This document shows positions 21,654-33,840 of a stretch of 64,000 nucleotides of DNA, one piece after another. The DNA is from Scolanthus callimorphus (lineage: Eukaryota; Cnidaria; Anthozoa; Actiniaria; Edwardsiidae): positions 19,021,073 through 19,085,072 of the forward strand of contig CM066912.1 in NCBI GenBank assembly GCA_033964015.1. The letters run 5' to 3'. The notes below the pieces were generated by a model. The model saw nothing but the letters and a program-made list of their open reading frames with translations, had not been told where the DNA came from and did not search any database. Positions within the stretch are counted from its first letter, which is position 1; the number at the start of each line of letters is the position of its first letter. The translations under genes were made by a program, and so were the position numbers.

Positions 21654-22976
21654 GGTACTAGAGGAGGCTCATGATCGAAATTTCAATTCTCCCCAGAATC
21701 ACCCAACCTGATGCTGGTGATACTATTTATCATATAGGGTAGTTTAAAACTTTCAAATTTCACGAATTCCTACAAAAATCGAGAGAGAAATGCAACGTTT
21801 TTCGCGCCAAATATTGTAATGTTATACCTTGTGTTTATCCTGCCCGAGTATTTATCTGGTATTGTTGCAGTGACCCTTGACCTACTGTTAGTCATTAACT
21901 GGACACAGAATTCGGCTTTATATGCGAGAAAGTACTTTATTTTTGTTCATAGAGGTTTTAATCATTTGTAGCAACGAAATAATTTCCAGAGGTTGCTTCT
22001 TTCCTCTCCTAATGTTAAAAACAATGAAATATTATCAGTTGTTGTGTTGGTCAAGCCGGATCGCATTTCATTTCCAGTATTTAATCCCTGGTGGAGTCAT
22101 GCCGAGTCATGCCGTGTGCATTGATCGATGAATCATCCTGAGACATAAAAACATGTTTTTGGCAGCTTAAAAAACAGATTCTTACTTGTTATAAAAGCCA
22201 ATGTTGTTAAAACCAAAATTTCGCAGCTATGCGGTTTGTTCTGAGCTTGTTTACGAGCGCGCGTGACTTCTGAAACTTGAGTGAAATTTAATCCGATTTA
22301 CTTTGCTTAGTATCGTGTACTTTTTTCGCGCGAAAAACATTGCTGTATAAGGGCAAAAGATCCTTATTTGGGGGGAAATATTGAATACAAAAGACCGCTG
22401 ACTGGTTAAAAGTAACCAACACAGATGCATCTTGCCAACTGAAGCGAACAAAGCCATAGAATCGAAAATTCGTGAAGTAAGGAAGTTATTTCACTGTAAT
22501 TAAGGCGCTTGAACACCGAAAATGATGAATAAGTGCGTGTAGATTTCAGCTATGTCTCTGAAACTTTCTGAAACGAAAAGATAGTGCATTTAGAAGGATT
22601 TTGACCATGCCCGTACGGAAACTCATGATATTATTAATTCTGTTGCGTTTTGCCTTTATTAATCGGTAACTTATTAACTTATTAACTTTTTGCTTCGGGC
22701 ACGGTCAATTTTGTCCCTTTTTAATGCAAAATAAGCTGGTGCACTTAGTTTAGGTCTGTTGTTAAAAACGTGTGAGTTTTTAGATTTTTAGTGAAAATGT
22801 AATGGTTACTATGGAGACCGATACTCGCGAAACAGGGTGTGGTATCAGTATGCGCATTACATCAAAACAAAGCTAAATATTTAATAAAAACATGCTGAAA
22901 TGCTGATTGGGTAAAACGAAATATAAAGCGAGATATAATTTTTCAAATTGTACCCTCGGGAGCCTCCTGTAGTACC
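21654..22976. mobile_element. TTAA-target DNA transposon (non-autonomous)
   Basis: Termini GGTACTAGAGGAGGCTC (left) and GAGCCTCCTGTAGTACC (right) are inverted repeats with one mismatch, and both sides carry TTAA (21650-21653, 22977-22980). TTAA duplications are typical of piggyBac and Kolobok superfamilies. The 1.3-kb interior has only short ORFs and no transposase motif. Confidence 0.8.
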
Positions 22977-23079
22977 TTAAAGAGACATGCCCACTGAAAG
23001 AAATGAAAAGTCAGCAGCCAATTCACTTTGCGGAGTTCAGATAAGAATCAAAATGTTGTTTGTAATTTCACAAATTGAT

Positions 23080-23420
23080 AGTGATTCAAGGCGCTCAGAT
23101 GAACTTCACGAGGCATCAGCTGTGTACTGTATAGCGTAGGATATTCTGCGCCTGTCAAAGGATGGGACATCCTGACAGTCTGTTGTAAAAAGACGGAGCA
23201 TCTTGACAACAGAAAATGCATTTTTGTATCCACACTATAACGTCTAGAGTTCTTTTTAATGACATATCTATGTAACCTCCCAGAAAACTTTCTTTTACAA
23301 ACATTATTACAGGGGCACCTCTTTATAAGGGAGAGGAAGTAGATACATTCTCATACAAGCTTTGCATTTTGTTTTTCTTCCTAAAATCATCATATTGTCA
23401 AGAAACACAATAAAGTAAGC
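23080..23420 (+). repeat. Dispersed repeat, copy B (partner 20880-21430)
   Basis: See copy A. Copy B lacks the microsatellite and is somewhat shorter. Confidence 0.8.
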
Positions 23421-23666
23421 AAAAGAATACCATGTCCCACTCCCCAACAAATCAAACAACACCAGCAAATAGGGCATTCTCCAATTATGGAGAAGCCCTT
23501 AATGATGTTTTTTTTTACTTTTTTTTCAATATTCACTGAAAGGGCCTTGTATTTACAATTATTGTCATCATATTTTCCTTAATGCAACAATAAATCCCAT
23601 CTATCATGAATTCAAGTTGAAACCAAAAAGAGCGATATAAAATGTTATAAAATGTTATCAGGGAAA

Positions 23667-24031
23667 TTAAATTTTTGAAGCCAGAGAAGACATTATTCCT
23701 GCTAGTGTAGGTCTGCACAATGGATCTTTATGGAGACACTGTTCAGCAAAGCTTTTTATCAAAGCTATGTCATTGATCTGTCCAATTTTAGAAATGATGG
23801 TTCCATAGGAATACACGTCACTCTGAATGCTGCATGGCCATCCTTTCTGTACTGCTGAGTTAAGGTTCTCTGCTTTCGGAGTTCTTCTCGGAATTCATCT
23901 ACACATTCTTGAAAAATTTGTGCCCTTTTCTGCATCTTTCGGTTCCGAGTTTTCAGCTGACGCTTTCGCCTTTGCCTAGCATTTCGAAGCCTCTTCTTTT
24001 CCTCGATGGTGTGGTCTCGAAACTTGCCCAT
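23667..24031 (-). pseudogene. Basic coiled-coil (bZIP-like) region joined to a protein-kinase C-lobe fragment
   Basis: From the ATG at 24031 the ORF reads MGKFRDHTIEEKKRLRNARQ, then a long Arg/Lys-rich helical stretch (RRKRQLKTRNRKMQKRAQ) followed by acidic/basic heptad-like sequence, like a bZIP or nuclear coiled coil. At about 23820 a shift of frame gives QSDVYSYGTII and then CLHKDPLCRPTLAGIM, ending with a TAA at 23667. These are kinase subdomain IX (the SDVYSxG motif) and subdomain XI (the invariant RPT). The rest of the kinase domain (P-loop, HRD, DFG) is not seen, so a loss or an unannotated splice is required. The ORF ends at 23765 in its first frame. Confidence 0.55.
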
Positions 24032-24778
24032 TTTAAGAAATAAACGAGTTGATCTGAAGACACTTGAAACCTTCCCGGTTTGCCGCGATATTCGAAGTTT
24101 AGCGGGAACTAGAAGAGGCTTCCAAATAAGGCCATATTTGGAAGCCTATTCTATATTTGGAAGTTGATCATTTCAGCCCGTAGTAATAAATCCAGCGGTT
24201 TCCAATTTGATGCTATAGAAACGATTAGCGTTCTACGAGAAAGGATCTAAACAATGGGCTTCTGGTGGTTTGATATTGGTATTTTGCGTTTTTTTCGATT
24301 TGAATGGAGACTTACATTGACAGGAAACACGTAACGTGATTACATAATGGAAAACTTTGAATGTTTGGCGTGTGAAACGGCTACACAGACGCTCTCAATA
24401 GCGAGGTAAGACTAATGGACCTATTGATCTTCTTTATCTTTACCGATGGGCGACAAAATTGCCTGCAGCTAGCGTACGAGGCAATACGATTTGGTCACGT
24501 TTTTTGTAGTTGCATTGCAGAACACCCCCTCACTATTTTGCATGAGTCACTCATTCTCTAATGGAACGAGCGAGGCTTGAACAAAAGAAAGAGTATATTG
24601 TTAAGCGAAATAGTGAGAAGTTATTCTGCAGTTTTTCATTTTGTGACAGCCAGACATAACTTAACTTAAATTACGTATTTACACCATCCCAGAACAATTC
24701 TGGCTGCAAAAACAGTTCATTTTTTGGCAAATCTGCTCTCTTCTTGGTCTTACAATTGCGTCTTTATTTGCTAATCTC
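24032..24778. other. No gene recognised; one short hairpin
   Basis: CTTCCAAATA at 24118-24127 is mirrored by ATATTTGGAAG just downstream (about 24135-24145). Nothing else is supported. Confidence 0.4.
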
Positions 24779-27560
24779 TTAAGAGAGTATCAGCATAACT
24801 AATTTGTTTGAGATAATCTGGAGCTTACAGTGGCCAAAGTTCCATTCTTTTGAAAGTACTGTTAATCCTTTTAGACTTCTTTTAAGTTTGGTGACAGCAG
24901 CAAGAATCTGAGTCTGAATATTGACCAATGCATTTTCATAGGCCTGTATTGCATCTTTTTGGTGAAGGTGTTTCTTGAGATTACCACGAGCATGATCAAA
25001 CTTCTTTATGCGAGCAGCAAGAATCTGAGTCTGAATATTGACTAATGCATTTTCATAGGCCTGTATTGCATCTTTTTGGTGAAGGTGTTTCTTGAGATTA
25101 CCACGAGCATGATCAAACTTCTTTACTTCTTCTGTTAGCCCAAGTACAACTTCAACTGCTCTGCCCATTTTAGTACTTAATGCTGCAGTAGACATTTGTT
25201 GGTTGGGCTGTCTTTGAGTTGATGCAGAAGAATATTTTTCAGAAGCTGTGTGTGGCTGGTATTCCACTTGCTCACAGGATCCTCTGCATCATCCTCATTA
25301 ATATCAGCTGTCTCACCTTGGCAACCATGTCTGTCAGGAGCTTGGGATACAAACTCAGGAGCTTGGGATACAAACTGAGATTGTCCGGTCTGGTTGTGGT
25401 CACTACAGTACATTTCATGGTTTTGTTCCATGAACGGCTGGTTTAAACAATCTCTGAACTCTTTGTCGTGTTGTTGAACAAGAGATAAGACAGTAGCCTC
25501 GTCATTATCATCATCCTGTTCCTCTTCCTCCTCTTCGTCAAGAGGTTGAGCTTCATACTCAATGCCACCAGAAACCTGCTCCTGGCTGTCATGCTCTTTT
25601 GTCAAAAAAACAGTAGATACCTTCACAAGTTTTCCTTTGGTGTTTGGTTGAAAAGTGTAGTGTGTTGGTAGAGCAACACACTTAGTGATGCAGGCATTCT
25701 AGTATCTGGCAAGGTAGGTCTCTTCTGATTTAATTGAACTAAAGCGGAAGTGGTGCATTTCTGGACCGTCTCTCCTTGTATCAGCTTCTCCTTCTGAGTC
25801 CAAGAATTCTCATTTATCTCATCATGATATTTCCACCAGACTCCCTCTCCAGCATGAAGGAAGTCACTTATCCTTTCTAGGTGTGCTTGCCACCACCGTA
25901 CATACCTTGTATCTTCCAGAACAAAAGGAGGTATCCTTGTTTTGGGATATTGGGTAGAAACTCAGCAAGCTTTGAGATTTGGTTCTGCTGTTTCTTTGCA
26001 TGGTTCCGCCCTCCAAGTTCCTCTTCCACTTGCAACCTGAGCATGATGTTGCTGACAATGTGTGCTTGCTGGTAGTTAGAGGTCGAGTTTGTGATAACTT
26101 TGATAGAGTTAAACAGTCTCTCTTCATTCTCTGCATTTGAGGACTGGCCAGAAATTATTCGTAGCTGAAGAGGCTCACGAGAAGCTAAATTATGGAGGTA
26201 TTTTCCATAGAGCTTTCTTGCTGTGTGGGCTTTAGGTTTAGAACCAAATTCAACAGCACACAATACAAAATGGAGAAATGACATATTGTGATATCGCAAG
26301 ATTTCTCTTGGACTTATATTCTCGTCACCTACATACAAGATATTTTGCATCTCCACAAGTGATTTAAGGAGTGTCTGCTGTGTTCCTCTCATAGCCTTTG
26401 CAAACGTTATAATTGCATGGCAGTAATCTGTAGCTCTCTTTGTTTCCTTTGATCCAAGGGTAAGCTGGCGGAGCTCTTCAAAAGTGGCTATAGTTTCTTT
26501 GTTTTCTTTGTTTATGAGGTTACAGATATGATTTGAAATGTCATGCATTGTTTCGCATGGCAATACTTCGTAAGAGCCAAGGTTAAGACTTGCTAAGGAT
26601 GCAGCTGGATTGTCATAAAGAATAGCTGGCACTCGCTGAATCCCCTGCAGCTCTGATACAATTTCTTTCTCTAATGCACCCTTTTTTGCTTCCAGTCCAA
26701 GCTCAATGCTTCTTGATCTCAACTCTTTTGTTAGCTCTTCTCTCGTGAGGTTTTCAAATGGCCTAGGGTACTTAACTAGAGAGTTCTTTCTTCCCATTTC
26801 TCCTTGCATCACCCTCTTCTGTTTGTCACTTAAAGTAATATGGGGACATCTGAACACATGATCTAGTTCATGACACATTATGGCAAGCATACCACATACT
26901 GAGCAGTAGTGCCCCCTTTCTGTTGACCACTCTCATATTGCACTGCTGGTCCATCACCCTTAAAAAAAACTTAAAGTATCAGTAATGGTACTCCAGACAT
27001 CAGCTCATGCTGCACTGTGAGTCCTTGAAGGCATTCACGTCTTGTTGGTACATAAGTAAGCTGGTCTGCATCACTGCTTGAGCACCTTCCAATGATGTAT
27101 ACCTCTGGTGTCTCCACAATTTCCTGGATGTCTTTTCTCTCGCCTGTTTTCTGAAAATATTCTTCAGGTGTAAGATAGAATGCAGGGTAATAAATGGAAG
27201 CTATGGTAAAAACAAAGGTGACCAAGATTGGCAACTGTGGAGTGGTCATGCCAAACTAGTAGATGCCGCTGCCTTTCATATTTCTTCAGCTTCTCTCTCA
27301 TCAAATCCAAACTTTCAGCATCATCAAATTCATGTAGTTCTTTTAGTCGTGCAACCACTTCAAGTCGTGTCATGGTATTGTAGGACCGGTCAGACCGGTG
27401 CCTTATAAACTCTTTCTGTTTCTTTAGGGTAGCCTTTCTGATTTCATCAAGAGGGATCTTTCGTCCTTCAACTACAAATTCCTTTGTCTGGATTTTTCCT
27501 TTTTGTCAAGCACATTTTTTTTATACCTATGAGGTGCAACTAGTTCTCCAAGGTTGTAGT
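24779..27560 (-). pseudogene. Large repeat-encoded uncharacterised protein, multiply frameshifted
   Basis: Read from high to low coordinate the conserved order is: NLGELVAPHRYKKNV; RHLLVWHDHSTVANLGH; YLTPEEYFQKTGERKD; EVYIIGRCSSSDADQL; a Cys cluster (HYCSVCG, MCHELDH, VFRCP); then the long frame 25877-26890 with NLGSYEVLPCETMHDISNHI, ARKLYGKYLHNLASREP and RIISGQSSNAENEERLFNSI; then VRWWQAHLERISDFLHAGEG; an acidic run DEEEEEEQDDDND; and a basic/helical C-terminus. I recall this module set from many predicted cnidarian proteins that behave like repeats; its superfamily is unknown to me. Breaks occur near 27500, 27250, 26970, 26890 and 25920, several in A-runs. A LINE abuts its 5' side. Confidence 0.6.
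24896..25129. repeat. 117-bp in-frame tandem duplication
   Basis: Two nearly identical 117-base units begin AGCAGCAAGAATCTGAGTCT at 24896 and 25013. They duplicate 39 residues (FDHARGNLKKHLHQKD...) in the C-terminal region of the 24.8-27.6 kb gene without breaking its frame. Confidence 0.95.
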
Positions 27561-30231
27561 CTAGTAGTAGTAGTAGTAGAGTTTTTATTTAAGCACGGTG
27601 GTTCTATCAGCGAGAGCCGCTGGTTTTCATAAAAGCCGTGATAAAAATTCTACAATATATAATAATAAATAATATTAAAAATAGTCGATACTGTTTAAAA
27701 CAAGTCAAAGAAGCTGGGAGGCAACTTATCTAATTTTGATTTAAATGAAATCAGCGAGCTGCTTTCCCTTAATTCTTTGGGCAGTTTATTCCAGATATAA
27801 GCGCCCCGGTATCCAATTCGCTTTTTACCGTAATTCGTCTTAGGGAGGGGTAATTTCAAAGTTGAGGAAGACCCTCGAATATCATAGTGAACTAGCGTCC
27901 TCTCGAACTTGCTCGAAAGATAATCTGGGGCTAGGTTGTTATAAATTTTAAACATCTCAACAGCTACATGTTTCAGTCGACGAATTGAAAGTTTGTCCCA
28001 CTCAAGTTCGATAAGCAAAGGCCCCGAACGAGCATCATAACTAGAGAAAGTGATAATCCTAGCGGCTCGGTTTTGAAGTTTTTGCAGTTTTAAGGCCAGA
28101 TCAGAGCCTATCCCTTCCCAGACAACGCTACAGTAATCGAAGTAGGGTTGGACAAAGGACTGATACATTGTTCGAAGAGTGGAGGGAGGGACAAACTGTC
28201 TAATTCGTTTAATTGCACCAATTGCCTTAGTTAATTTTTTACAGGTCTCCTCGACGTGTCTTGACCATGTCAGGGCCTCGTCTATGTGTACTCCGAGCGA
28301 TTTTGCTGAGATTACTCTCGGTACATCAATGCCTCCGATTTTAAGTGACGGGCAAGACACGCGAGAAGACCTTTGCCGCGATCCCACAATTAAAAGTTCA
28401 GTTTTTGTCGTATTTAGACTCAACCTGTTTGCCAAAAGCCAGCTACGTACATTTTCCAAATCTCTATTCATTTTAATTGCAATTTCAAGACCGGACGAAC
28501 CAGCAACTGTTAAGCTGGTGTCGTCTGCGTACATATGTGTTTCACTGAACTCAAGGCAAGCTGGTAGATCATTAATATAAATCAAAAAAGAAGCGGACCT
28601 AAAATTGTTCCTTGTGGGACGCCACATTTCAAAGTTCTGGTGCTTGACAATTCACCGTCAATCACGCAACACTGTCCGCGGTCGCTAAGATAGGATTCAA
28701 ACCAGCGGACGTCAGAGACACCGTAGCTCTCAAGCTTTTGAAGAAGTATTGCGTGATCAGCGGTATCGAAGGCCTTTTTTAAATCAATAAAAACAACGGA
28801 GTTTATAAGGCCTTTATCTATATTTAATGACCAATTATCTGTGGCATTAAGAAGGGCGGTAACTGTTGAATGCAATTTTCGAAATCCTGATTGAGAATTG
28901 CTAAGCAATTTGTTTTGATTTAAATATAGATAAAGCTGATCATAGATTATTCGTTCAAAAACCTTAGCCACCGCAGAAACAACAGAAATTGGTCTATAGT
29001 TGTTGGTATCAGAGCGTGAACCGCTTTTATATAATGGTGTGACCTTGGCTAGTTTCCATTCAGTTGGAAACACACCTTGCGTGATGGAAGCATTGAAAAT
29101 TAGTGCAAGTGAGTCACAAATTATATCAGCACTTGGTTTCAAAACCTTGCTTGGAATATTATCTAAGCCAGTAGCCTTAGAGATAGACAGGTTTTTCAAG
29201 TGTGCTTGAACGGCTTTTGCGGTGGTGGGAGAGAGTGAAAATGAAGTAGAACACTGAGGAAGGTATTTCGAAAAGTCCTCAGACTCACTGTGTAAATCAC
29301 AAAACTGCTCTTCGGCCAATCTCGGGCCGATGTTGACAAAATGCTCGTTAAAAGTATTTGAAATGTCCGAAGGTTTAGTAAATTCAATATTATCTCTCTC
29401 CAGTTTCATAATTCTTTGTCCTTTAGAGGTTTTACCGGACACTTCATTTATCACTCTCCATGTCTCTTTTGGTGAAGATGAACTATCAGTTAATTTATTA
29501 CTATAGTAAGAAGCCTTTGACTGACGTATCAGGCTATTTACATCATTTCTTAATTTCTTGTAATTTAGCCAATCCTCTTGATTTTTCGTCTGGATGGCGA
29601 TTTTCTTACTGTAATCACGTTGACGCATTTTTGTTAATAAGTTTTGATTTATCCATGGCGACTTATATTGTCGCACGCGTCTAGTACGTAAAGGCGCGTG
29701 ATTGTCAAGAACATGCAGAAAACTACTTTTCCATTGTTGCCACATGGCTTCAGGATTTCCAGTTTGCTCGTTCTGAGAAAACCAATTAACTTGTTTTAGA
29801 TCTGCTCTAAAATTTTGTAAATTAAAATTCTTAAAAGCTCTACTTGTTAAGTATCTGTGGCCATTGTTCGTCGGCACAGAGATGCGGCGATAGGCGTAAA
29901 TTAAATCGTGATCGCTAGTACCAAAACGTAGAACCCCAGAACACACCACCTTGTTAGGCGTGTTGGTCAGGGCGTGGTCAATAAGAGACTCAGAATCAGG
30001 AGTTACCCTTGTGGGCTCTGTGATCAACTGTTTAAACTGGTAAATATTGCATAGATTGGTGTATGCCTTAGTTGCGCTATCCGGCTCATCAGGCCATTGA
30101 TCAAAATTGGTATCGCCTAATATATAAATATCCTGGTTTTTACAATCGACTCTGCCAATAAACCTTTCAAATTTATCAAGAATATCAACTGGTGAACTGG
30201 GGGGCCTGTACCATGTGGCGACAACATCCAT
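27556..30231 (-). mobile_element. LINE (CR1/L2/Jockey-like), 5'-truncated, with (CTA)n tail
   Basis: The element is coding-strand minus. Its 3' end is a (CTA)n microsatellite tail (seen as TAGTAGTAG at 27562-27583, plus strand) after a short UTR; microsatellite rather than poly(A) tails are usual for CR1/L2/Jockey-type LINEs. The 5' end is truncated within the endonuclease domain at 30231. No certain target duplication is seen. Confidence 0.85.
27695..30231 (-). pseudogene. LINE endonuclease-reverse transcriptase (one frameshift)
   Basis: The upstream frame (28582-30231) carries endonuclease motifs VATWYRPPSS, ILGDTNFD, SLIDHALTN and GTSDHDLI, then RT motifs VFIDLKKAFDTADH and CGVPQGTILGPLLF. 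The next frame (27695 to about 28600) takes over within FLIYINDLP and holds the catalytic YADD in HMYADDTSL, followed by the thumb and a C-terminal YFDYCSVVWEGIGSDL region. The single break lies in a run of six Ts at the GPLLF/LIYIND boundary; otherwise some 840 residues are open. It encodes both nicking and target-primed reverse transcription activities; the start is artificial because of 5' truncation. Confidence 0.92.
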
Positions 30232-31627
30232 TTTGCACTTTCATTTGGAGTGTTTTTAGGAGCTGTTGATTTGTTTCAGGAGTTGGAAGTGAAATTTCTC
30301 CTGAAAAGAGATGAATGAGACAGTACCTAATCAATATGAGATTTTTTTCCACATTATATGCTCCTGTTATTTTGGCACTCCAACAAATTACAAACAAAAC
30401 ATTTGCTTGATTTTATTGCTGTTCCTGTATTAAAATGCATGAGTCATTCAAGTTAAAGAAAATGTGTTTCAAATATATTTGTCTTTAAATCATATATTTC
30501 ATGGGATTTAAATTTTGGTTTAAAATGAATTCTTCTTGTAAATAAAAGGAATTTGGGAAAAGATACTTGTTGATATTATATACTTGCCCCCTAAGCCGCG
30601 TAGTTTCTTTCGTCTGCACTTGCTTTCTGTGCTTGCCTCACGTTTTCTGTTGAACTCTGCACATTAACTCCTTCACTAATCAGATACTCTTGTACTATTT
30701 GACCTCCATCACTCCTTAATCACTCCAGTTGATATTAACGTTATCATCATAGGCTTCCACTTTCCTTTTCATTGCATCGTTGTCCCAAGCAATGTTGGTG
30801 ATATCTCCTATGTGGTTTTTCTTCTTTTCTTTGCTTCAGTATTCAGATGTCGTTCTTCTGCTTTTCTTTAGCTTTCATATGACAAGGCTAGCCTATCCCT
30901 TTGACGTGCCCTTAATGACTGTCTGTTCCCTAGGCACCTATCACGAATATGATAAAATTAGTACAAAAAAGAGTTAAATCAAAATCTAAATTTCAAAGCA
31001 TTCTACATGTATATCCCTACCAAGGTATTTCTTGTTAGGTATGTACGTCAAAATGAAAATCCTCTATTCGCAGGGTGATTTTACTAACGTAAATCTAGAC
31101 TTGCCACATTTTTTTTTTGGGGGGGGGGTCAGATTGTTATTTTGGGTCAGTAATCTTAGGAGAGAAGAGGGTTCTTGGAAGTCTCAACTCAAAAGGGCAG
31201 TTGTAACCATGCTGGAATTTGTCCTACTGGAATTTCAAGCCCCGTTTTGATCATGGTCCTTACCAGGCAAAGTTTGGATTTTTTTGCCCAATGTGAACAG
31301 GATCATGGTTTCTATTAGTTTTATCAAACAACTTATAACATACCTTTGTATGGATGTTGATTTCCACTGATTTTCTATCTCATTCTTTGTTTTCCTCAAG
31401 ACTTGCCTTCTCAGTCGCTTTTTTGCACTGGCGTTTTTTTATCTCAACATTAGCTTCAGGCTTCACCAAGCTCAATGCCAGACCACTTTTCAAATCGTTT
31501 GTTCAGTTGTGTATACAATTTCTTTGCAGCACTTACAGTGTTTTGAGATTGGGTTTTTTTAGTGTTATTTCCATGTTGTACATTTGCTTCTCTAAGAACA
31601 TTAAAGGGGTTTTCATTTGCTTTGCTT
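30232..31627. other. No gene recognised
   Basis: A minus-strand open stretch around 31450-31630 (KANENPFNVLREANV, KKLYTQLNKRFEKWSG) looks protein-like and could be an upstream relic of the 24.8-27.6 kb gene separated by the LINE, but I have no homology for it. A G-run lies at 31120-31129. Confidence 0.3.
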
Positions 31628-31747
31628 AATAATAATAATAATATGTTTATTCTCTCTTTTTGTAGCTTCAATTGAGCAGCTAAATTACAAGAGGGGTCAG
31701 CACTTTAAATATACAAATATAAACGAATACGAATGGATACGAATAAA

Positions 31748-31986
31748 TAGTAAATATTAACAATAATTCAGGGTGACGAAACGATCTGTGCGCTGCAGCC
31801 CGCCCTGAAATAACAATACAGGGCTTTTCTAAGTCTTGTAATTGGAATGAGTACAACTTAGTCCTGCTCGGCGATTGAGTGACAACTAAAGGTGACAAAC
31901 GCCTGGCGCTGGCCCTTTTATAGCGCGGTTTCGTGTAGTAAATATTAACAATAATTCAGGGTGACGAAACGATCTGTGCGCTGCAG
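31748..31986. repeat. 51-bp LINE duplication around a 137-bp transposon-end fragment
   Basis: The LINE 3' coding/UTR segment starting TAGTAAATATTAACAATAAT occurs at 31748-31798 and again at 31936-31986. Between them, 31862-31935 matches the right end of the TTAA element (33766-33839), ending in AGCGCGGTTTCGTG. The copy lacks the other end and TTAA. Confidence 0.85.
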
Positions 31987-32555
31987 GTTATGGACTGGCG
32001 CACTCTGCCTAGCTGCGTCAGACCTTGTATTATATGTGTTGGATGCGCTAGCAAGTTCAGGGCGCAGACTCGCCAGGCAGGGAGATGAGGACCTCAGATT
32101 CACTAAGAATCGCTCGCATGCCAGTGCGCGGCGCTCGGGCAGAGTCTGCAGCCCTGAACAGACTAGCGCTTCATCATACGACAGAGATCTAAAAATGATA
32201 CGTAGCGCTTCCTTCTGCACAGATTCGACGAGGTTGCTCAAGTATTCAAGCAATCCAGACCACACCGGGAACGCGTACTACAGGATGGTTCTGATAAGTA
32301 CACTGTATGAACAACCTCGCGAGTTGCCAAACCCGATTTCATAAGCACTCGAAGAGCATAGAGTCGCTGGCGCGCGCGCTTGACAATATATTCACAGTGG
32401 TCATTCCAAGATAAATCAGACGCAATAAACACCCCAAGAACTTCATGGGATGAGACGCGCTCTATCAAAGAGCCGTTGATGTAAACGGGAGATAGAGGAA
32501 AAGGCTTATACTTGAGGAAGTTAATAAGCATGTCCTTCTATTGAGAGCCATTTAA

Positions 32556-33840
32556 ACACGAAACCGCGCTATAAAAGGGATAGGTCCGCCCCCATTTCAC
32601 ACCTTTTGAATTCAAACGGTAATTCAAAATGGCCGGTTAGCCAACTTGTAGAGGAGGAGAGAGAAGTAATATTAAAAATACAACTTAATGCTGCCCATTT
32701 TCGTGCTAAAAATAAACAATTCTACCTATAAAAGGATAAAGTATGAATGTATGTGTTTCTAGCCAAACAATGGTCAAGATTTTGTTACAATTGAATTACG
32801 CGCCGATTTCTTCAAGCCACTGAAGAATCGGGCTTCTTCCGCCATTTTGTAGAGCCCACAATAATCTTTTACAGCAGTAATTCAACCATATACATGCGTA
32901 CGAGTGTCCCTCGGGATTCGAGTGATTCTGACAAAAGAATAAAGGGACGCGAGAGGAAAGCCAGTTGTTATTCAGTAATGGCGGGCCGACGCCGATCGTG
33001 GAGAGCTAACCATGAGAGATTTTATGGGTTTTTTCAGCCGTTTGAGGGAGGAGAAAGTGCAATTAATAGTCCCAAGGAATCTCCTAAGCCTATGGAATAC
33101 CAGAACTTTGTTTTACCTTGTAAATGTTCCCATTATTATTGGTCAGAGTGCGACGAGAAGGCCGCCATTCAACGCTCACAATATTCAAGCTCTCTTCAAT
33201 CTACTCACTGACTCTGTGTTTGCTCCATTTTCCGAACAACACAAGCGTTGTCGGCCAAGAGAATTTTGAAGATCAACCTGGCAATGCATAAAGTGCTTTG
33301 CGAATGAAGGATCACTAAGGTCGGGAATATTTGCATCAAGCTTTGAATTGAAGACGAACTCATGTTATGAAAGATAACAGCAGTTACGACTCGCCGTCGT
33401 TCCTCCGTATTTTGTTGGACTCCTAGTTGGTCACACGCCGCAGTAACTATGCTGTGGTTAAGAACAGTAATATTCTTGTCGTTAAAAGAAAGATATTTGA
33501 AATGAAGTGAGTGCGATTAATAAATCGGAGCCGTACAAACGTATAACTCGACAGCGTACTTTTTGTGTTTATAAATAATTACGAGGATAGAATAGAATAA
33601 GAGACCCTCCGAAAGCTGAAATTGTTAAATGGAATCGGGAGATTCCTTTACTATAAACCATGAAAATGTTTGAGAATACGTTTTGTTATTTTGAAGGATG
33701 TAAAATTAGAGAATATCGCGTTGGGTTGAAGGGAGAATTCATCAGCACTGAAACAGAGAGCTCTTTCCTGCTCGGCGATTGAGTGACAACTAAAGGTGAC
33801 AAACGCCTGGCGCTGGCCCTTTTATAGCGCGGTTTCGTGT
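32556..33840. mobile_element. TTAA-target DNA transposon inserted in the LINE
   Basis: TIRs ACACGAAACCGCGCTATAAA and its complement flank 1285 bp, with TTAA at 32552-32555 and 33841-33844. Removing the element and one TTAA rejoins the LINE frame (EHGMHL to the region before MLINFLKYK), which proves the boundaries. No transposase ORF inside; the plus ORFs at 32894-33269 have no motif. Confidence 0.93.
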
